A stretch of 64,000 bases of DNA from Hydrogenimonas cancrithermarum (GTDB lineage: Bacteria > Campylobacterota > Campylobacteria > Campylobacterales > Hydrogenimonadaceae): positions 1,600,501 through 1,664,500 of the forward strand of contig NZ_AP027370.1 of assembly GCF_030296055.1 (NCBI RefSeq), read 5' to 3'. The notes under the pieces were generated by a model. That model saw nothing but the letters and a program-made list of their open reading frames with translations. It did not search any database and had not been told where the DNA came from. Of this stretch, positions 51,229 through 60,252 are shown in pieces. The stretch's first letter is position 1; each line of letters opens with the position of its first letter. Position numbers and translations under genes: made by a program.

Positions 51229-53274
51229 TCACACCTTCTCGACGAACGAGGAGAGGATGTCCCGGCGGTTGCCCCCGAAGTTGATCTTCAGCTTGTAGTC
51301 GCGCCCGGCACGCGAGACTTCGAGTACCCGTCCGATGCCGAAAAGTTTGTGTTTGACCAGGTCCCCTTTTTTGTAGCCGGTGCTCTTCTCGATCGAAAGT
51401 GCCCCCTGCAACAGCCCCGCCTCGGTCAGAAAACGGCTCTTCTCCAACTGTTTCCTGCGCCCTTTGTGGAAGCGGCTCTGTACGGTGGAGAGTGTGAGTG
51501 TCTCTTTCGCCCGTGTCATCGCCACATAGCCCAGGCGCCGCTCCTCCTCCATGTCGCACCCGTCGCCCAGCAGCGGAAAGAACTCCTCCTCCATCCCGAT
51601 GACGAAGAGGTGCGTGAACTCCAGTCCCTTGGAGGCGTGGACGCTCATGATCGAGATCTGTTCCCCTTTGATCTGGTCCTGGTCGCTCTGAAGGGATATT
51701 TCGTTCAGGAAGCCATCGAGACTCATATCGGGATTTTTCTTGATCATATCGCGGAAGAGGCCGTAGAACTCGTCGAGGTTCAGCACCCGTTCCATGCCGT
51801 CCGGAAGCGAAGCGTAGTGGGCTTTGAGCCCGATGGCGCTGTCGAACATCTCCATGAACTCCATCGTCGAACGCTCGAGTGTCTCCTGCAGAATCTCGAG
51901 ATCGTTGATGAAGCGGTTGATCGAGGCGTACGCCTTTTTGCTCAGCAGCTTGGAGAGCTCCGTTTTCGGTGTTTCGCTCAGGAACTGGTAGAGCGAAAGA
52001 TGTTTTTCGTAGGCCGCCTTTTCGATCTTGTCGATCGTCGCTTTTCCGATGCCGCGTTTGGGACGGTTGATGACCCGTTTGAAACTGAAGTCGTCGTGGC
52101 TGTTGGCGATGATACGCAGATAGCTGATAGCGTCTTTGATCTCCGCCCTTTCGTAGAAGCGCACGCCGCCGACGAGCTGATAGGCGATGCCGGCACGGTT
52201 GAGCCCCTCTTCGAGCGAGCGTGAGAGGGCGTTGATGCGATAGAGTACGGCGATCTCGCCCGCCGCGACACCGCTGTCGATCAGCTGTTTGATGGCACGG
52301 GCGATCTTGTCGGACTCTTCGTTTTCGTCGCTGCTTTGGAAAATCTCGACCGGTTTTCCCTTCCCTTTGGTGCTGATAAGCGTCTTTCCGAGCCGGCTGC
52401 GGTTGTGTTGAATCAGAAGGTTGGCCGCTTTGAGGATCTCTTCAGTGGAGCGGTAGTTGTGCTCGAGTTTGACGACCTTCGTATCGTCGAACATGTTGGG
52501 AAACTCGAGAATGTTTTTGATGTTGGCGCCCCGCCATCCGTAGATGCTCTGGTCGTCGTCTCCGACGACGCAGAGGTTGGTGTGGCTGTCGCAGAGCTTT
52601 TTGAGCAGCTGCAGCTGCAGTTCGTTGGTATCCTGGTACTCGTCGACCATGATGTAACGGTAGCGGTCGCTGACGCTTTTTCTGAGATCTTCGTCCATCT
52701 CCAGCAGTTCGTGGGTCAGCATCAGAAGGTCGTCGAAATCGACCAGATTGTTTTCGACCAGGTACTCCTGGTAGGTCTGGTAGATGGCGGCGATCTTTTT
52801 GTACTGGGGCTGTTCGGCCTGTGCGATCGCCTGGGCGGGATGGATGAGCGAATTTTTGTAACGGGAGATTTCACTCGCGACGAGTGCGGTCGGAAGCTCT
52901 TTGTCGATCTGTTTGATGATCCGTTTTTTGTCGTCGGTATCGATCACGACGAAATCGTTTTTCCGTCCCAGTTTTTCGATGTGGAACTTCAAAAAGAGGA
53001 GCCCGAATTTGTGAAACGTGCATAGAAGCGGCGGATAGACGGGGTTGTCGATCATCGAAAGCGCGCGTTCGCGCATTTCGGACGCCGCTTTGTTGGTGAA
53101 GGTGAGTGTCAGTGTATTGGCAGGGTCGATACCGAGCGAGAGGAGATAGGCAAGACGTGTCGTGATGGTTTTGGTCTTCCCGCTTCCGGCACCGGCCAAA
53201 ATGAGTATCGGCCCGTCGATATGGCAGGCGGCCTCACGCTGTTCGGGGTTGAGTTGGTCGAGTATTTTGTCCAT
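51229..53274 (-). CDS. uvrD: UvrD/Rep/PcrA-family DNA helicase
   Basis: Superfamily 1A 3'-5' DNA helicase in repair and replication restart. The product is 681 residues. It shows the Q-motif LNPEQREAA, Walker A AGAGSGKTKT near 27, VDEYQDTNELQ, GDDDQSIYGWRGA and the late VHASKGLEF and VAMTRAKETL. ATG at 53274; the longer upstream frame is rejected. Divergent from the LysR gene across a 236-base AT-rich region. Confidence 0.95.
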   Translation of the reverse strand: MDKILDQLNPEQREAACHIDGPILILAGAGSGKTKTITTRLAYLLSLGIDPANTLTLTFTNKAASEMRERALSMIDNPVYPPLLCTFHKFGLLFLKFHIEKLGRKNDFVVIDTDDKKRIIKQIDKELPTALVASEISRYKNSLIHPAQAIAQAEQPQYKKIAAIYQTYQEYLVENNLVDFDDLLMLTHELLEMDEDLRKSVSDRYRYIMVDEYQDTNELQLQLLKKLCDSHTNLCVVGDDDQSIYGWRGANIKNILEFPNMFDDTKVVKLEHNYRSTEEILKAANLLIQHNRSRLGKTLISTKGKGKPVEIFQSSDENEESDKIARAIKQLIDSGVAAGEIAVLYRINALSRSLEEGLNRAGIAYQLVGGVRFYERAEIKDAISYLRIIANSHDDFSFKRVINRPKRGIGKATIDKIEKAAYEKHLSLYQFLSETPKTELSKLLSKKAYASINRFINDLEILQETLERSTMEFMEMFDSAIGLKAHYASLPDGMERVLNLDEFYGLFRDMIKKNPDMSLDGFLNEISLQSDQDQIKGEQISIMSVHASKGLEFTHLFVIGMEEEFFPLLGDGCDMEEERRLGYVAMTRAKETLTLSTVQSRFHKGRRKQLEKSRFLTEAGLLQGALSIEKSTGYKKGDLVKHKLFGIGRVLEVSRAGRDYKLKINFGGNRRDILSSFVEKV

Positions 53275-53510
53275 AATCCGTTTCTGTTGCTTATAAATTG
53301 TATTTAGTATATCAAAAAAAAGTTGAAGAGACGCTCTATCGTGGCATCTTGGTTTTTCCGGAACCGATTTTTTCGTTAAATGAGAGATGGAACTTAACCG
53401 GGAATGTTTGGGCACTTAAAGAAGAATAAAATGATTACAAATAACAAAAAATTATTGCATTTATAAATATAATCTGGTAGAATAACAAATAAAAATCTTA
53501 AGGATTTGTT

Positions 53511-54416
53511 ATGCTGAAAGATTTCGCAAAACTGGAAACTTTTTTGACGGTTGTTCGCGAACGCAGCTTTTCGAAAGCGTCTGCAAAGCTCGGAATTTCG
53601 CAGCCGGCGGTAACCCAGCAGATCAAGTTTATCGAAAAATATCTCGACTGCAAAATCATCGAACGTAAAAAGAATGGCGTCATTCTGACGAAAGAGGGAG
53701 AAGATCTCTACCGTATCGCCCTGCGCCTCGAAAAGTGCATCAACAATGCCGAGCGCGATCTCATCAAAATCATCAACAAAGAGATCACCTTCAGAATCGG
53801 TGCATCGTTCACGATCGGAAACTTCATTATCCCCGGAAAATGTCTCAACAACATCAAAAACGTCATCCACAACGACGTGCAGATCAAAGTCGAAGTGTCG
53901 GAACAGGTCATCGACGACATCCTCACCAAACAGATCGATCTTGGCCTCATCGAATCGCCGATCTTCAAAGACGACGTCATCTATCGGGAGTGGCTCGAAG
54001 ACGAACTGGTGATTTTCAGCAATCAGCCGCTGCCCAAAACGCTCAAGCCCGAGGATCTGAACAACTACCGATGGATCTGCCGCGACGAAGCTTCGCATAC
54101 GAGACGTATGGTGAAAGAGGTGTTCGAAGAGATCGGAACCGAATGCAAAAATCTCGACGTGCTCTATGAAGTGGACAGTTCGGCCACGCTGAAAGCCGCC
54201 ATCTTGAAAGCGGAAACGAACGAGGGCGAGCCTCCGGTCGTCTCGTTCATCTCCCATGTCGCAATCGCGGACGAAGTGGAGAATGGCCAGCTCTACGAAT
54301 CGAGGATACGCGGTTACCGCATCAAAAGAAAACTCTACATCGCCTACTCGAAAGACCGCAAACACGATGCTTTCATCGAAAACGTCGTGAACTTTCTCCA
54401 GCAAAACAAATGCTAG
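53511..54416 (+). CDS. LysR-family transcriptional regulator
   Basis: Product of 301 residues: an N-terminal winged helix (KLETFLTVVRERSFSKASAKLGISQPAVTQQIKFIEKYL, 7-45), then a two-lobed effector domain. The inducer is unknown. The gene sits behind an AT-rich divergent region containing TTATGC/TAACAAA repeats that would suit autoregulation. Divergent from uvrD, which is not an obvious target. Confidence 0.92.
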   Translation: MLKDFAKLETFLTVVRERSFSKASAKLGISQPAVTQQIKFIEKYLDCKIIERKKNGVILTKEGEDLYRIALRLEKCINNAERDLIKIINKEITFRIGASFTIGNFIIPGKCLNNIKNVIHNDVQIKVEVSEQVIDDILTKQIDLGLIESPIFKDDVIYREWLEDELVIFSNQPLPKTLKPEDLNNYRWICRDEASHTRRMVKEVFEEIGTECKNLDVLYEVDSSATLKAAILKAETNEGEPPVVSFISHVAIADEVENGQLYESRIRGYRIKRKLYIAYSKDRKHDAFIENVVNFLQQNKC

Positions 54417-54418
54417 CG

Positions 54419-54500
54419 GGAGGCCGAAGAAGCGAAGCCCCTTCGGCTTCGCTTTGCGATGCCTGCGGCATGAAGCTCTTCCGCCATGGCGGGTTCACGC
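54419..54500. repeat. Cluster of short palindromes after the LysR gene
   Basis: A perfect 10-bp stem (AAGCGAAGCC / GGCTTCGCTT, 54430-54454) is followed by a 5-bp stem (ATGCC TGC GGCAT, 54459-54471) and the palindrome CCGCCATGGCGG. It lies between convergent genes and could terminate both, or be another REP-like cluster. Confidence 0.6.
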
Positions 54501-54531
54501 AACGCTAGGCCGTACGCAAACCTTTACCCTT

Positions 54532-54984
54532 TCACTTCTTTAGAAATTTTCTGTTTTCCGGATTGCTGAGAAAACTTTCGAGCGAACTTTTGACACCGGA
54601 CGTCTCTTTTGTCGTTTCGAGATCGGCCATCGGCTGTGCCATATTGATCAGGATCGGCGTCTCTTCGACGAGCAGCTGCAAGACGGCAAGAATCGGCATG
54701 CTGACGACGCTTCCGAAATTCTGCGGCCCGAAACCGGCTTCGAAGAAAAGTGTCCGCTCCTCCACTTCGAAACTTTCGAAGGTGTAGCCTGCGATCATAA
54801 AAAGTGTCACCTCCTGAAGCATACCCGCGAGCTCTTCGGGCAGAGGCGGATCGAAGGTGACGTGTTCGAGATTGCAAAGCAGCCCGAAAGGCTGGTCGCT
54901 TTCGAGAAGATAGAGCAGCATATCTTTGATATGCGCTTCCATGATCTCCTGAAATTCTCTCTCTTTGATCATATCGATAAGCAT
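54532..54984 (-). CDS. Hypothetical protein, epsilonproteobacterial type
   Basis: Product of 150 residues from the ATG at 54984 (MLIDMIKEREFQEIMEAHI), which has AGAAG upstream; the longer frame is not supported. Acidic, no signal peptide, alternating helices and short strands (LEHVTFDPPLPEELAGM, ILAVLQLLVEETPILINMAQ). No family recognised. Confidence 0.6.
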   Translation of the reverse strand: MLIDMIKEREFQEIMEAHIKDMLLYLLESDQPFGLLCNLEHVTFDPPLPEELAGMLQEVTLFMIAGYTFESFEVEERTLFFEAGFGPQNFGSVVSMPILAVLQLLVEETPILINMAQPMADLETTKETSGVKSSLESFLSNPENRKFLKK

Positions 54985-54997
54985 AAAACTTCTTTTT

Positions 54998-55570
54998 TTA
55001 GGTAATTGTACCATGTTTGACGGGTTCGAATCCGATCATCGCGTTCAAAAGCGCGAACGTTTCGAAATTTCCGAGCTCGTCGACGCGGATGTCCCGGGGT
55101 ATCAGAAAACCGCTTCGCACGAGCCGTTCCCTTGTCGTACCGCGAAGCAAAGGCGATTTGGGAGTGATCCATTTTTTGCCGTCGTAAAAGGCGATATTGG
55201 CGACGCTCGTATCGGTGATCAGCCCGTTTCGTACGATCAGAACGTCATCGGCGCCACCCCGTCGGGCGAAGAGGTCGTCGAGCGCTTCCCTGTCACTGTA
55301 TTTGTGGGCGTAGTCGATGGAGGATTCGATCAGTTTGAGGTGCCTCACTTCTCTGGGGTGGTAGGGTGCGTAGCTGATGTCGATGAGCTCGTCCGCATAG
55401 ACGATGCGGCATTTGATCTGTCCCGATCCGGAGGGTGGATGGATGAGACTGCCAAGATCGATAGGGGTGTAGTCCTCGAACAGAGCGCTTTGGCTTCTGT
55501 CGAGACGTGCCTGGTGGAGCGAAAGGTGTTGGATGGAGCCGTTTACGATCGAGATGGTTTCTAACAGCAT
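54998..55570 (-). CDS. pabC: Class IV aminotransferase-fold enzyme, probably aminodeoxychorismate lyase
   Basis: PLP-dependent fold-type IV enzyme; PabC releases p-aminobenzoate from aminodeoxychorismate for folate. At 190 residues it is short for the family (about 270). It keeps the candidate PLP lysine (YAHKYSDR) and the cofactor-binding block LITDTSVANIAFYDGKKWITP, then PLLRGTTRERLV. The N-terminal small domain is reduced. Activity is likely but not certain; a D-amino-acid or branched-chain aminotransferase fragment is the alternative. Confidence 0.7.
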   Translation of the reverse strand: MLLETISIVNGSIQHLSLHQARLDRSQSALFEDYTPIDLGSLIHPPSGSGQIKCRIVYADELIDISYAPYHPREVRHLKLIESSIDYAHKYSDREALDDLFARRGGADDVLIVRNGLITDTSVANIAFYDGKKWITPKSPLLRGTTRERLVRSGFLIPRDIRVDELGNFETFALLNAMIGFEPVKHGTIT

Positions 55571-55585
55571 GGTGATCCTTTTTGG

Positions 55586-56026
55586 TTAAGCGGTTTTACC
55601 GAATCCTTTTTCGAATTTTCGCAAAAGGGTATAGAGCTTGCATCCGACGCAGTAGCTGAATGCGGCTTCCAAAAACGCACAGAGCGCCATGACGGCGATG
55701 AGTGCCTTTGCGCCTTCGACGAGGCCCGCCATATGCAAGAGCAGTGCACCGAGGCTCATCGCTATACCGATCTTCGCGGCGAACTTTTTCGGGGCCGCAT
55801 CGACGACCTGCGCTTTGCCCAGAAAGCGTGCGAAGATTCCCGAAAGCCTGGCGATCAGGCTGAAACGCCTTGAAAAGGCGCGCGCGAAGAAGTCGAGCAG
55901 CAGAAAAAGAAGCCACAGCGGCGACGGGGCCGCCATGTATGAAAGGGCGGCCATACAGGTAATGGCGCCTGCGATGCGTGCCTGTTTCTCGTTGATCCGT
56001 TCGGCGGAGATGGGGCAGCTTGGCAT
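55586..56026 (-). CDS. DUF4395 membrane protein
   Basis: Integral membrane protein of 146 residues with about four hydrophobic segments. It fits the DUF4395 pattern: N-terminal CPIS..RINEKQARI, ending with FSYCVGCKLY, with conserved cysteines. Some relatives occur beside thioredoxin or rhodanese-like genes. Adjacent to cysK here (next base after its stop), so a sulfur-related role is plausible but unproven. Confidence 0.7.
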   Translation of the reverse strand: MPSCPISAERINEKQARIAGAITCMAALSYMAAPSPLWLLFLLLDFFARAFSRRFSLIARLSGIFARFLGKAQVVDAAPKKFAAKIGIAMSLGALLLHMAGLVEGAKALIAVMALCAFLEAAFSYCVGCKLYTLLRKFEKGFGKTA

Positions 56027-56956
56027 CTATTCGCCATCCTCGAAGAGTTCGGTGCTGAGGTAGCGTTCACCCGTATCGCAGAGGATCGTGACGACCGTTT
56101 TTCCGCGGTTTTCCGGACGCGATGCCACTTTCATCGCGGCATAGACGTTGGCACCTGAAGAGATGCCGACCAAAAGCCCCTCCTCTTTGGCGATGCGCCG
56201 GCTGGTTTTGAACGCATCGTCGTTTCCGACTTCGATCACCGATTCATAGACTTCGGTGTCGAGAATCTTCGGTACGAATCCGGCGCCGATGCCCTGGATC
56301 TTGTGCGGCCCGGGTTTTCCCCCGGCAAGGATGGGGGAGTCTTCGGGCTCGACGGCATAGACTTTGATTTCTGGAACCTTCTCCTTCAGTACCTCGCCCG
56401 TTCCGGTGATCGTCCCGCCGGTTCCGACGGCCGCGACGAAGATGTCGATTGCCCCATCGGTGTCGCGCAAAATCTCCAATGCCGTCGTTTTGCGATGAAT
56501 GTCGGGATTGTCGGGGTTTTCGAACTGTTGCAGGATGATGGAGTTGTCGATCTCCTTGCAGAGTCGTTCCGCCATCTTTATCGCCCCTGTCATCCCCTCT
56601 TCAGCCGGTGTCAGCTTCAATTCGGCCCCCAACGCTTTGAGAAGCTTTCTTCTCTCCAGACTCATCGATTCCGGCATCGTGAGGATCAGTTTGATCCCCT
56701 TTGCCGCACAGATGCTCGCCAGAGCGATGCCGGTGTTGCCGCTCGTCGGTTCGATGATCGTGCTCGTTTCGTCGATGATGCCGCGTTTCAGTGCCTGTTC
56801 GACCATATTTTTGCCGATGCGGTCTTTGACCGATCCGCCGGGGTTCATGAATTCACACTTCCCAAGGATCGTGCATCCGGTTTCGCGGCTTGCGAAATGC
56901 AGCTTGACAAGCGGGGTGTTTCCGATCAGTTCGGATACGTCGTTGGCGATATTCAT
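56027..56956 (-). CDS. cysK: Cysteine synthase (O-acetylserine sulfhydrylase)
   Basis: PLP-dependent synthesis of cysteine from O-acetylserine and sulfide, 309 residues. PLP lysine in NPGGSVKDR near residue 44, the substrate loop [12 protein letters not shown] near 69, [14 protein letters not shown] near 176 and [11 protein letters not shown] near 264. CysM-type substrate use cannot be excluded. The ATG at 56956 follows an AGGAG-like SD. Confidence 0.93.
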   Translation of the reverse strand: MNIANDVSELIGNTPLVKLHFASRETGCTILGKCEFMNPGGSVKDRIGKNMVEQALKRGIIDETSTIIEPTSGNTGIALASICAAKGIKLILTMPESMSLERRKLLKALGAELKLTPAEEGMTGAIKMAERLCKEIDNSIILQQFENPDNPDIHRKTTALEILRDTDGAIDIFVAAVGTGGTITGTGEVLKEKVPEIKVYAVEPEDSPILAGGKPGPHKIQGIGAGFVPKILDTEVYESVIEVGNDDAFKTSRRIAKEEGLLVGISSGANVYAAMKVASRPENRGKTVVTILCDTGERYLSTELFEDGE

Positions 56957-57035
56957 TGCTCTGCTCCTGGCTCAATATTCTTCCGATGTTAGCATAAGAG
57001 AAATAAATAGAAGATTATGCGTCCGGCCAAGGGTG

Positions 57036-58268
57036 TCAGTCGGGTTCGACGATACCGGTAATCGGCCCGTTGGTGGCGTGAAAAATCGTCGTGCCGTGGC
57101 GGTCGGCCTGTAGTTGGAGAAGCAGCCGCTGGAGTGTCGGTTCGATCGAAGGGATGAACCATGCGTTGTTGCTGATGGCGACCATGTATTTGGGATTTCC
57201 CTCGAAAAGCCGGTCGCAGGTCGCCTCGTAGCAGATGGCGTTGCGCCAGGTGTGGCCGAGCATCTCGAAATCACTCGGTTTTTCGGCAGTCGTATAGTCG
57301 CTCGCCCCTTCGAAGAATAGGTCGTTGATCCAGTGCCCGAGCCATTTGGGAAGCGGAACCGCTTCGCCAAATGGAACGAGGACCACTTTGTGCATGATGC
57401 GTAGATCGCCGTATTGGAAAAGGTAGGTGGAGTTGTAGGATTTCCCCTTCTGGGCGTAGAGGGCACCGGTGACGATCGTAATGTCGTGGCTGAGTTCCAT
57501 CAGGGTCTGCATCAGTTCGATGTCGTGGTTCAAAAAGAGAGGAAAAGCGCTTTCGGGCAGGATGACGGCCCCCTTTTTTTCAGCGATCGCGTTTCGGATC
57601 GCCTGGAGGTTGAGCTCGACGATCGGCCGACGGTAGCGCGGGTCCCACTTTTTGGCCTGGTCGATATTCGTTTGGACCAGTTGGATCCGCTGTTCCAGCT
57701 GATGACGATGCGTGGTGGACGATGGATGATGAATGGCGAAGAGAAACAGTGCCGGCACGGCGTAACGGGCTTTGTGTTTCATCGGAATGAAGAGGGCGAG
57801 GGTAGCGAGAACGATCCAGAGCTGCCAGAGGTGGTCGCCGAGGATGGAGCCGGTGAACATCAGGGCGGGGCGGAACCAGTCGAAACCGAAAGGGTGCAGA
57901 TACTCGACGAGGCCGAAGGCGGCAGCACGCGGCACGATGTGCCCAAGCGCCGCGATGAGCCGGAAAATGAAACCGTAGCAAAGGGCGATGCCCAGAACGA
58001 CGAAGGGAATCATCCAGCTCAGGTCGTAGTAGCGGAAGCTCAGTCCGATCCAGTGGAACCAGAGCGTGGCGGTAAAAAATCCGCTCCAAAACATCGCGCG
58101 CGGCGGAAGCGTCAGCCAGAACCAGAGCGCGCCGATGCCGAGAAAGGCCTGAAACCACGGCAGATGCAGGCCGAAATGGTGCAAATAGATGAAGGCGGAG
58201 GCACAAAGTGCGGAAAGAAAGCCTAAACTAATCACAGGAGTGCTAAAATAGTGCTTCAAATTTTTCAT
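57036..58268 (-). CDS. lnt: Apolipoprotein N-acyltransferase
   Basis: Inner-membrane enzyme that adds the third acyl chain to lipoproteins. The product is 410 residues, with at least six N-terminal helices and then a periplasmic nitrilase domain. The Glu-Lys-Cys triad is visible in LPESAFP, MHKVVLVPFGE and ICYEAT. Between the last helix and the nitrilase domain is AIHHPSSTTHRHQ, encoded by heptamer repeats. ATG 58268 is used; it has no good SD and lies 16 bases from the divergent yajC ATG. Shorter than E. coli Lnt. Confidence 0.92.
   Translation of the reverse strand: MKNLKHYFSTPVISLGFLSALCASAFIYLHHFGLHLPWFQAFLGIGALWFWLTLPPRAMFWSGFFTATLWFHWIGLSFRYYDLSWMIPFVVLGIALCYGFIFRLIAALGHIVPRAAAFGLVEYLHPFGFDWFRPALMFTGSILGDHLWQLWIVLATLALFIPMKHKARYAVPALFLFAIHHPSSTTHRHQLEQRIQLVQTNIDQAKKWDPRYRRPIVELNLQAIRNAIAEKKGAVILPESAFPLFLNHDIELMQTLMELSHDITIVTGALYAQKGKSYNSTYLFQYGDLRIMHKVVLVPFGEAVPLPKWLGHWINDLFFEGASDYTTAEKPSDFEMLGHTWRNAICYEATCDRLFEGNPKYMVAISNNAWFIPSIEPTLQRLLLQLQADRHGTTIFHATNGPITGIVEPD
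57701..57735. repeat. Five degenerate heptamers (ATGGATG family) inside lnt
   Basis: Reads as GATGACG, ATGCGTG, GTGGACG, ATGGATG, ATGAATG on the plus strand. It is in frame with Lnt and encodes HHPSSTTHRH. The family is the same as the repeat in the lptE signal peptide and the short run at 61263-61276. Confidence 0.75.
58244..58249 (+). promoter_or_regulatory. Probable yajC -10 box (TAAAAT) inside the lnt start region
   Basis: GCTAAAATAGTG lies 36 bases before the yajC ATG. With only 16 bases between the divergent yajC and lnt starts, the yajCDF promoter must overlap the beginning of the lnt coding sequence. Confidence 0.45.
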
Positions 58269-58284
58269 GGCAAAAGGATAGTGT

Positions 58285-58569
58285 ATGAATGGTGCTGAAC
58301 AGGGCAATATGCTGGCTTCATTGTTTCCGCTTCTCGTATTGTTCGCGATCTTCTATTTCCTGGTGATCCGTCCGCAGCAAAAGCAGGCGAAAAAGCACAA
58401 AGAGATGGTGGCATCGCTCAAAAAAGGTGACAAAGTCGTTACCACAGGCGGCTTGATGGCCGAAGTGGTCAAACCCGAAGAGGATTTTATCAAAGTCAAG
58501 CTTAACGACGATACGATCGTCAAACTCGTTCCCGATGCCGTAGCGAGAAAGATCGAGGATGAAGCTTAA
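58285..58569 (+). CDS. yajC: Sec translocase accessory protein YajC
   Basis: Single-pass membrane subunit of SecDF-YajC, 94 residues. N-terminal helix [25 protein letters not shown], then a small cytoplasmic domain ([17 protein letters not shown]). Divergent from lnt and overlapping secD by 11 bases. Confidence 0.95.
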   Translation: MNGAEQGNMLASLFPLLVLFAIFYFLVIRPQQKQAKKHKEMVASLKKGDKVVTTGGLMAEVVKPEEDFIKVKLNDDTIVKLVPDAVARKIEDEA

Positions 58570-60133
58570 TTACCGCGTCCTCGTTTTCATCGCCGCGGCG
58601 ATCTTCGGCCTGGCGCTCTCTGCGCCTTCTCTTCTGAATCTTCAAAAAGGTCCAAAAATCACGCTCGGCCTCGACCTGCAAGGCGGCCTGCATATGCTTC
58701 TGGGTGTCGATACCGACGAAGCGATCGAGTCGAAAATCAAATCGCTCGCCTCCTCTGTCAAGTATGCGGCCGAAGACGAAGATCTGATCATCGACGAGTT
58801 CAAAGTGCGTGACGGCAAGATCGGCTTCGAACTGCTCGACAAAGACGATATGCCGAAAATGGACGAGATTCTGAAGAAGATCGAAGGGATCGCCGTTCAG
58901 AAAGATGGCCTGAAGTATACGGTTTCGTTGACGCCACAGGAGATCGAATCGGTCAAGAAGTATGCGATCACCCAGGCCGTCGACACGATCCGAAACCGTC
59001 TCGACCAGTTCGGCCTGGCGGAGCCGACGGTCGCCAAGCAGGGCGAAGACAAGATCCTGGTCGAAGTACCCGGTATCAAGACGCCCGAGCAGGAGCAGCG
59101 CATCCGCGAGCTGATCGCCAAAGCGGCGCACCTGCAGCTGATGGCGATCGACGAGGAGCGTGCGGCGAACGTCGACCGCATGACACCGGCCGAGGCGGCG
59201 CAGTACGGCGATGTCATTTTAAAAGATGCCCAGAACCCGAACCGCAAATATCTGGTCAAAGAGATCCCGATTCTGGACGGTTCGATGCTGACCGACGCGC
59301 GCGTGGCGTTCGACAAGAACAATCAGCCGGTCATCAACTTCTCGCTCAACTCGCAGGGGGCGCAGATTTTCGGAGACTTCACCGGCAAAAACGTCGGCAA
59401 GCGGCTGGCGGTCGTGCTGGACAACCGCGTCTACAGCGCGCCGGTCATCCGTGAGCGTATTGGCGGCGGCAGCGGGCAGATAAGCGGCGGCTTCAGCGTC
59501 AAAGAGGCGCACGACGTGGCGATCGCGCTGCGATCGGGTGCACTGCTGGCCCCCGTCTTCATGGAAGAGAAGCGCAGTGTCGGGCCGAGTCTCGGAGCCG
59601 ACAGCATCAAAGCGTCGATGGTCGCTTTGATCACCGGTTTCATCGCCGTCGTCGTCTTTATGATTCTCTACTACGGCATCGCCGGGGCCGTGGCCGATGT
59701 GGCGCTTATCGTCAACCTCTTTTTGATTTTGGCGATCATGGCGCTCTTCGGCGCGACGCTCACGTTGCCGGGTATGGCAGGTATCGTCCTGACCGTCGGT
59801 ATGGCGGTCGATGCCAATGTCATCATCAACGAGCGGATACGCGAGCTTCTATATGAAGGCAAAAGCGTCGCCAAGGCGATCGAGCAGGGGTATGCCAACG
59901 CTTTCAGCGCGATTCTGGACGCCAACATCACCACGCTGATCGCGGCGGTGGTGCTCTACGCGTACGGTACCGGCCCGATCAAAGGGTTCGCGATCACGAT
60001 GAGCATCGGTATTCTGGCATCGATGCTGACGGCGATTCTGGGAACCCACGGTATCTGGCAGATGCTGGAATCAAAAATCGACAAGAACAGGCTGAATCGC
60101 TGGTTCGGCATCAAACTCGAAGGGGGTAGGTAG
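58559..60133 (+). CDS. secD: Protein-export membrane protein SecD
   Basis: Proton-driven subunit that assists protein release on the periplasmic side. The product is 524 residues. TM1, the conserved [16 protein letters not shown], a large P1 domain and the C-terminal TM2-6 with [17 protein letters not shown] (the conserved Asp in TM4) are all present. ATG overlaps yajC by 11 bases. It is separated from secF by a 119-base REP-like element, unusual for this pair. Confidence 0.96.
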   Translation: MKLNYRVLVFIAAAIFGLALSAPSLLNLQKGPKITLGLDLQGGLHMLLGVDTDEAIESKIKSLASSVKYAAEDEDLIIDEFKVRDGKIGFELLDKDDMPKMDEILKKIEGIAVQKDGLKYTVSLTPQEIESVKKYAITQAVDTIRNRLDQFGLAEPTVAKQGEDKILVEVPGIKTPEQEQRIRELIAKAAHLQLMAIDEERAANVDRMTPAEAAQYGDVILKDAQNPNRKYLVKEIPILDGSMLTDARVAFDKNNQPVINFSLNSQGAQIFGDFTGKNVGKRLAVVLDNRVYSAPVIRERIGGGSGQISGGFSVKEAHDVAIALRSGALLAPVFMEEKRSVGPSLGADSIKASMVALITGFIAVVVFMILYYGIAGAVADVALIVNLFLILAIMALFGATLTLPGMAGIVLTVGMAVDANVIINERIRELLYEGKSVAKAIEQGYANAFSAILDANITTLIAAVVLYAYGTGPIKGFAITMSIGILASMLTAILGTHGIWQMLESKIDKNRLNRWFGIKLEGGR

Positions 60134-60150
60134 ATGAAAAAGGTTAATGA

Positions 60151-60245
60151 GCGCGGTTTAGCTGCGCGTGGGCCCGCTGCCGAAGCGAACCCAGTGTTAA
60201 CGCAGCCCGAGGGGCTTGGCCGCTCGGGCGTATTCCCCGGAGGGG
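60151..60245. repeat. REP-like palindromic element B between secD and secF
   Basis: The most complete copy. Bases 60151-60180 match element C, and 60175-60206 match element A. A further stem (GCCCGAG / CTCGGGC, about 60205-60228) and a 5-bp stem (TCCCC GGA GGGGA) run up to the secF SD. It fills nearly all of the secD-secF gap. Confidence 0.75.
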
Positions 60246-60252
60246 AGAGCTG

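Noticed and set aside
53275-53510. Possible small gene or RNA in the uvrD-LysR divergent region
   Set aside because: The 236 bases are AT-rich with promoter-like sequence but no SD-led frame or stable hairpin that I could support.
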